Source: UMGS172 sp045637775 (GTDB lineage Bacteria; Bacillota; Clostridia; Oscillospirales; Acutalibacteraceae). From it: a stretch of 45,672 nucleotides of DNA. The first letter of the stretch is position 1. Every line of letters begins with the position of its first letter. Positions 42,772 to 45,672 of the stretch are shown here, piece after piece. The stretch is from positions 1-45,672 of the forward strand of contig JAZUAC010000050.1 of the NCBI GenBank assembly GCA_045637775.1. Reading direction: 5' to 3'. Under the pieces are notes generated by a model. It was not told the origin of the DNA. It did no database searches and saw only the letters and a list, made by a program, of their open reading frames with translations. A program made the position numbers and the translations under genes.

Positions 42772-44292
42772 TTAAAAAAGTTTTTCGTTCTCAATAAATT
42801 CCATTAGATTTTGTTTTTCACAATCTTTGGGAATAATTATTTCAGCACCTTTACCCTTTTTCTTGCTTGTCGTAATTTCAACCAAAGTTTTATCATTACT
42901 CATTATTTGAAAATGATTATCAGATGCATTCCTACTATTATCCAATTTCGCAACAAACCGCATGTTCAACAGCTTTTCTGCATCGTTCAAGTCCAAACCG
43001 GACTCAAACTTGATAAATTTATGGGCCTCTTCAGGAATCGACATATTGATATTGCATTTAATATATCCGTTTTTCAACATGCGCCCGTCAAGTTTACTGA
43101 CAGCTATATCAGAAAACTTGTATCCTTTATAATAAACACCCAACTGCATATCTATAAAACCGCTTTGAACAACGCCTTTACCTGCTACCTTAACTCCGTT
43201 AAAACCGCATTCAACTGCAATATCTCCGTTATGAGTTAAAAGGTTGCAATCACTGGCTGTGTAGAAGTAAAATGAGTCCATCGATTCGATAGAATTGATT
43301 TTTTTGCCAATAATTGTGCCTTTAGAGTCAACGAAGGTTGAAATTTTCATTCCAACATGCTCGAGATTAAGACCTTCAACATCGGAAAGCAAACCGTCAA
43401 TTAACGTTCTATATTTTGTAAACAAATCTTCCGATGACTTTTTAATTATCTTTTCGACTTCTTTATCGGAATATAATTGACCCAACAGTGCTCGTAAGAT
43501 CTCTTTAACATCGTCGCCGTAAAGTTCATATGTAAGTTTAGTGCAATCTTGCGAAATTCCGTTGGCAAAGATTTTTGTGGACTCTGATTCTACACCGTCA
43601 ATAGTTTCAACTGCAGCAGAAAAACACCTATTAAAGATATTCTTTGACTGTGAGAACCCCGGAACATAAGCAAACAGTTTAGAAACATCAGCCAAGGTTT
43701 CGGAATCTTTTTTTAGGTCAAAAAGTAAATATTTTTTACCCTCTGTTTTGTTTGTATCAAGGTAAACAATATTATTTTCAACGTCTAAAATCAAATCAAA
43801 GCCAAATTGCAAAGCACCGTTTTTTAAAAGAGATACTTCGGTTTTCTGTACACGGTCACCTGAAATAATCTGTGCTGAAAATTTAGTGTTTGAATATTCT
43901 TCAACCAAAGATTTGTCAATACCTAAATAACGGTTGGCAAAATGTCCGACTGTTTGAGTATCGTAAACTTTGACATTTAACGAACGTTCGTTTTTGGAAT
44001 ATGCCGAATCAAGGTTTGCTGCGCTGATTGTCTCGCTGAATAATTCGGCAATAAGATCGCTGTTCTTTTCTTCAATATAATGGTAATAGCCATCTGAAGA
44101 ACAAAATAGCTTCATAACATAGTTTTCAATATAATCCCATGCAAAAAACGATGAACCTATAACAAATGCTACTACAAAAGAAACAACACCTGTTATTATT
44201 AAGGTTTTTTTATTTCTTTTGCCGTTATCGATAACTTCGGTCAAACCGTCAGCATTCTCGGCATCGGTAACAGTTTTATTATCCAAGTCCAT
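42772..44292 (-). CDS. Large single-pass membrane protein (array, long type)
   Basis: A 506-residue protein of unknown function. A short cytoplasmic N terminus ends in NGKRNKK, followed by one membrane segment (about 30-52) and a long extracellular part. The last third has strands TFVDSKGTIIGKKI, FYFYTASDC and SGFIDMQLGVYY, then YIKCNINMSIPEEA and a final NLMEFIENEKLF. The same order of segments occurs in the partial gene at 44965, so the two are paralogues. It lacks the zinc ribbon. It lies between two short-type genes with gaps of 23-24 bp, which points to one operon. Start ATG 44292; AAGGTGG is 12 bases upstream, a rather long spacing. Confidence 0.75.
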   Translation of the reverse strand: MDLDNKTVTDAENADGLTEVIDNGKRNKKTLIITGVVSFVVAFVIGSSFFAWDYIENYVMKLFCSSDGYYHYIEEKNSDLIAELFSETISAANLDSAYSKNERSLNVKVYDTQTVGHFANRYLGIDKSLVEEYSNTKFSAQIISGDRVQKTEVSLLKNGALQFGFDLILDVENNIVYLDTNKTEGKKYLLFDLKKDSETLADVSKLFAYVPGFSQSKNIFNRCFSAAVETIDGVESESTKIFANGISQDCTKLTYELYGDDVKEILRALLGQLYSDKEVEKIIKKSSEDLFTKYRTLIDGLLSDVEGLNLEHVGMKISTFVDSKGTIIGKKINSIESMDSFYFYTASDCNLLTHNGDIAVECGFNGVKVAGKGVVQSGFIDMQLGVYYKGYKFSDIAVSKLDGRMLKNGYIKCNINMSIPEEAHKFIKFESGLDLNDAEKLLNMRFVAKLDNSRNASDNHFQIMSNDKTLVEITTSKKKGKGAEIIIPKDCEKQNLMEFIENEKLF

Positions 44293-44315
44293 AGTTTATG
44301 TAAACCACCTTTTGA

Positions 44316-44945
44316 TCATGAAGCATAGAAATCCCATGTATACCAATCATTGTCATATCTGAACACAATACAGGTGTACTCATCTCTCGTGGCATTTAAA
44401 GAGCCACTAACTGAAACTGCTACCTTCAAAGAATATACATCAGTAATACCGTCTTTATTCTCATTCGACATATCCAAATCAAAAGCAATGGTTTCAGACA
44501 TTGTTCCAAATCGATATCCTTCAAACTCTTTTTTATCAAGAATTTCATAAGAAACAGAATACGATTCTCCGTATGTTGAAATCAACTCGTTCTTGAAATC
44601 GGAAAATTTGTTATCAAAGCTCTTTTCGTCCAGCTTAGAATCACGCATTGAACTCCAATACCCTTCCGGTAAAGAAGCACTATAAGCCGAATAATTACCG
44701 TTATACATCTGATCGATATATTGTTCAACGGCATTTTCGTAATTATCGTTATAGTAAACTAAGTTATAGAACAGGCCAACGAAGAGAATAATAAACACCA
44801 AGCATGCGCTGACAACCAGGGTAATTTTACCTGCTGAAAAGCCTTTATCGTAAGAAATTTGTTCATCAGCCGTATCGGCAGGCTGTAAATCATTTTCAAA
44901 ACCATTTGTAGCATCAATATCTGTGTTATTTTTCAATACACCCAT
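44316..44945 (-). CDS. Single-pass membrane protein without zinc ribbon (array, short type)
   Basis: A 209-residue protein. An acidic N terminus of about 38 residues replaces the zinc ribbon, followed by a membrane segment near 41-63 and the same extracellular domain as array members 2 and 3: AVEQYIDQMYNGNYSAYSA, LPEGYW, DSKLDEKSFDNKF, SYEILDKKEF and a C-terminal DNDWYTWDFY. The match DSKLDEK/DSKLKES and the shared W-Y ending make the paralogy with member 2 clear by eye. GGTG lies five bases before ATG 44945. It is 19 bp after the partial gene and 23 bp before the 506-residue gene. Confidence 0.76.
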   Translation of the reverse strand: MGVLKNNTDIDATNGFENDLQPADTADEQISYDKGFSAGKITLVVSACLVFIILFVGLFYNLVYYNDNYENAVEQYIDQMYNGNYSAYSASLPEGYWSSMRDSKLDEKSFDNKFSDFKNELISTYGESYSVSYEILDKKEFEGYRFGTMSETIAFDLDMSNENKDGITDVYSLKVAVSVSGSLNATRDEYTCIVFRYDNDWYTWDFYAS

Positions 44946-44964
44946 GAAATCACCGTATTATAGT

Positions 44965-45672
44965 TCAATAATAAGCCAAAAAGCTATTGTCACTGACTTT
45001 TTCTTCAGTAAAAAGGTCAACAGGTATGCCTGCTTCTTTGAGTTGGTTTAAGAACTCTTCCGGAGTAAAGTCACCGAAATACTCCTCCACGTCACTCTCA
45101 TTTTTGATATTTACAGCATCGGAAGGTACAGAAACATCGGCATCATCTGACATGGACAAAGAGCCCTCAACCGTGACAAACATTTCACCCTTATAGATTA
45201 TAGCTGCCGAAGCAAAGAAACTGTCCTCAGAGGTTGAAACCTTCAGTTTAAGAGAACCATCTGCAATATAATCAACAAGATTTTCAGGAATGATTCCTGC
45301 TGAAATTAAATGTTCGCATGCATTTTTGGGAATAGTAAAGGTAAATGTACCGTCGATATAACCATCCTGTGCCTTATCGACATTATAATCGGTAGCAACA
45401 ATATTCAATACCTTAACATCACGGACAATAACCTCGTATGTTGCTTCCATAAGATCGCCGTCAACGGTTCCGCTGCCTTTAACTTCAATTGCTAAGGGTT
45501 CTATGACCATTTCAACGCCAACATCACCGCTGTTGTAGGTTGTGTAATAATAGAACAAAGAGTTACCGTCAGCATTAACTTCACGGCCGATAATTTCACC
45601 GCGATTATCAGCATAAGTTACGATTTCAACCTCAAAATCCCAATCATCAAAATTTATTTCGTCAATATTGTC
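44965..45672 (-). CDS. Large membrane-protein paralogue, N terminus outside the window
   Basis: The reading frame is open from the window edge to the TGA at 44965, giving 235 visible residues; the start lies beyond 45672. The TTG at 45558 is an internal codon, not a start. The visible part matches the C-terminal third of the 506-residue protein: VTYADNRGEIIGREV, FYYYTTYNSG, DGTFTFTIPKNA and the DVSVPSDAV segment before an acidic end (DVEEYFGDFTPEEF). No membrane segment is seen in this part, as expected if the N terminus is missing. It would be the first known gene of the array in the direction of transcription. Confidence 0.75.
   Translation of the reverse strand, partial: DNIDEINFDDWDFEVEIVTYADNRGEIIGREVNADGNSLFYYYTTYNSGDVGVEMVIEPLAIEVKGSGTVDGDLMEATYEVIVRDVKVLNIVATDYNVDKAQDGYIDGTFTFTIPKNACEHLISAGIIPENLVDYIADGSLKLKVSTSEDSFFASAAIIYKGEMFVTVEGSLSMSDDADVSVPSDAVNIKNESDVEEYFGDFTPEEFLNQLKEAGIPVDLFTEEKVSDNSFLAYY

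Noticed and set aside
45475..45558. Start of the last gene at TTG 45558
   Set aside because: The frame stays open to the window edge with protein-like sequence upstream that matches its paralogue, so the TTG is internal.

Overview
This is a stretch of low-GC bacterial chromosome, most likely from a spore-forming member of the Clostridia (Bacillota), probably a gut Oscillospiraceae/Ruminococcaceae-type organism. That placement is inferred from the gene content and order: a cwlJ-gerQ germination pair, the nusB/xseAB/ispA/dxs/tlyA/nadK/argR/recN gene order, DUF4364, infC-rpmI-rplT with a leader attenuator, and an array of zinc-ribbon membrane proteins. Promoters are close to the TTGACA/TATAAT consensus and genes carry strong GGAGG-type ribosome binding sites. 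No phage, transposase, CRISPR array or origin was seen.

Layout. 1-420: the 5' end of a leftward gene, a GC-rich palindromic repeat that copies the 3' end of a tRNA, and tRNA-Gln(CUG). 566-1594: the cwlJ-gerQ spore germination pair. 1661-12187: an 11-gene leftward operon (nusB, TsaD-like, xseA, xseB, ispA, dxs, tlyA, nadK, argR, recN, tyrS) with tiny gaps or overlaps and one good promoter in front of nusB. 12431-14871: a rightward DivIVA-like coiled-coil protein facing a large GH16 lipoprotein. 15246-18659: infC-rpmI-rplT behind an L20-type leader, with infC starting at AUC, then serA-vanY translationally coupled. 18841-20808: a coiled-coil protein, a DUF4364 protein, tRNA-Thr(CGU) and an XRE regulator.

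20848-36152 is a sugar-use region: rhaA, rhaB, an AraC regulator and an UlaG-like hydrolase (leftward); a phosphohexomutase; a GH38 alpha-mannosidase divergent from its own AraC regulator; a TetR regulator divergent from an unrecognised barrel enzyme; a type-2 malate/lactate dehydrogenase; and a PutP-type sodium symporter. Operator-like repeats sit beside the promoters of the GH38 gene and of the TetR-linked gene.

36418-38612 is a two-gene metal-homeostasis unit: a COG0523 GTPase with a very long His/Cys-rich insert, and a degenerate COG0523 protein fused to a C-terminal domain resembling the YcgQ/TIGR03943 family. asnS follows in the opposite direction. The window ends (40116-45672) in a leftward array of six paralogous single-pass membrane proteins, three with an N-terminal double-CxxC zinc ribbon. 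This array is the best candidate in the window for an uncharacterised system.
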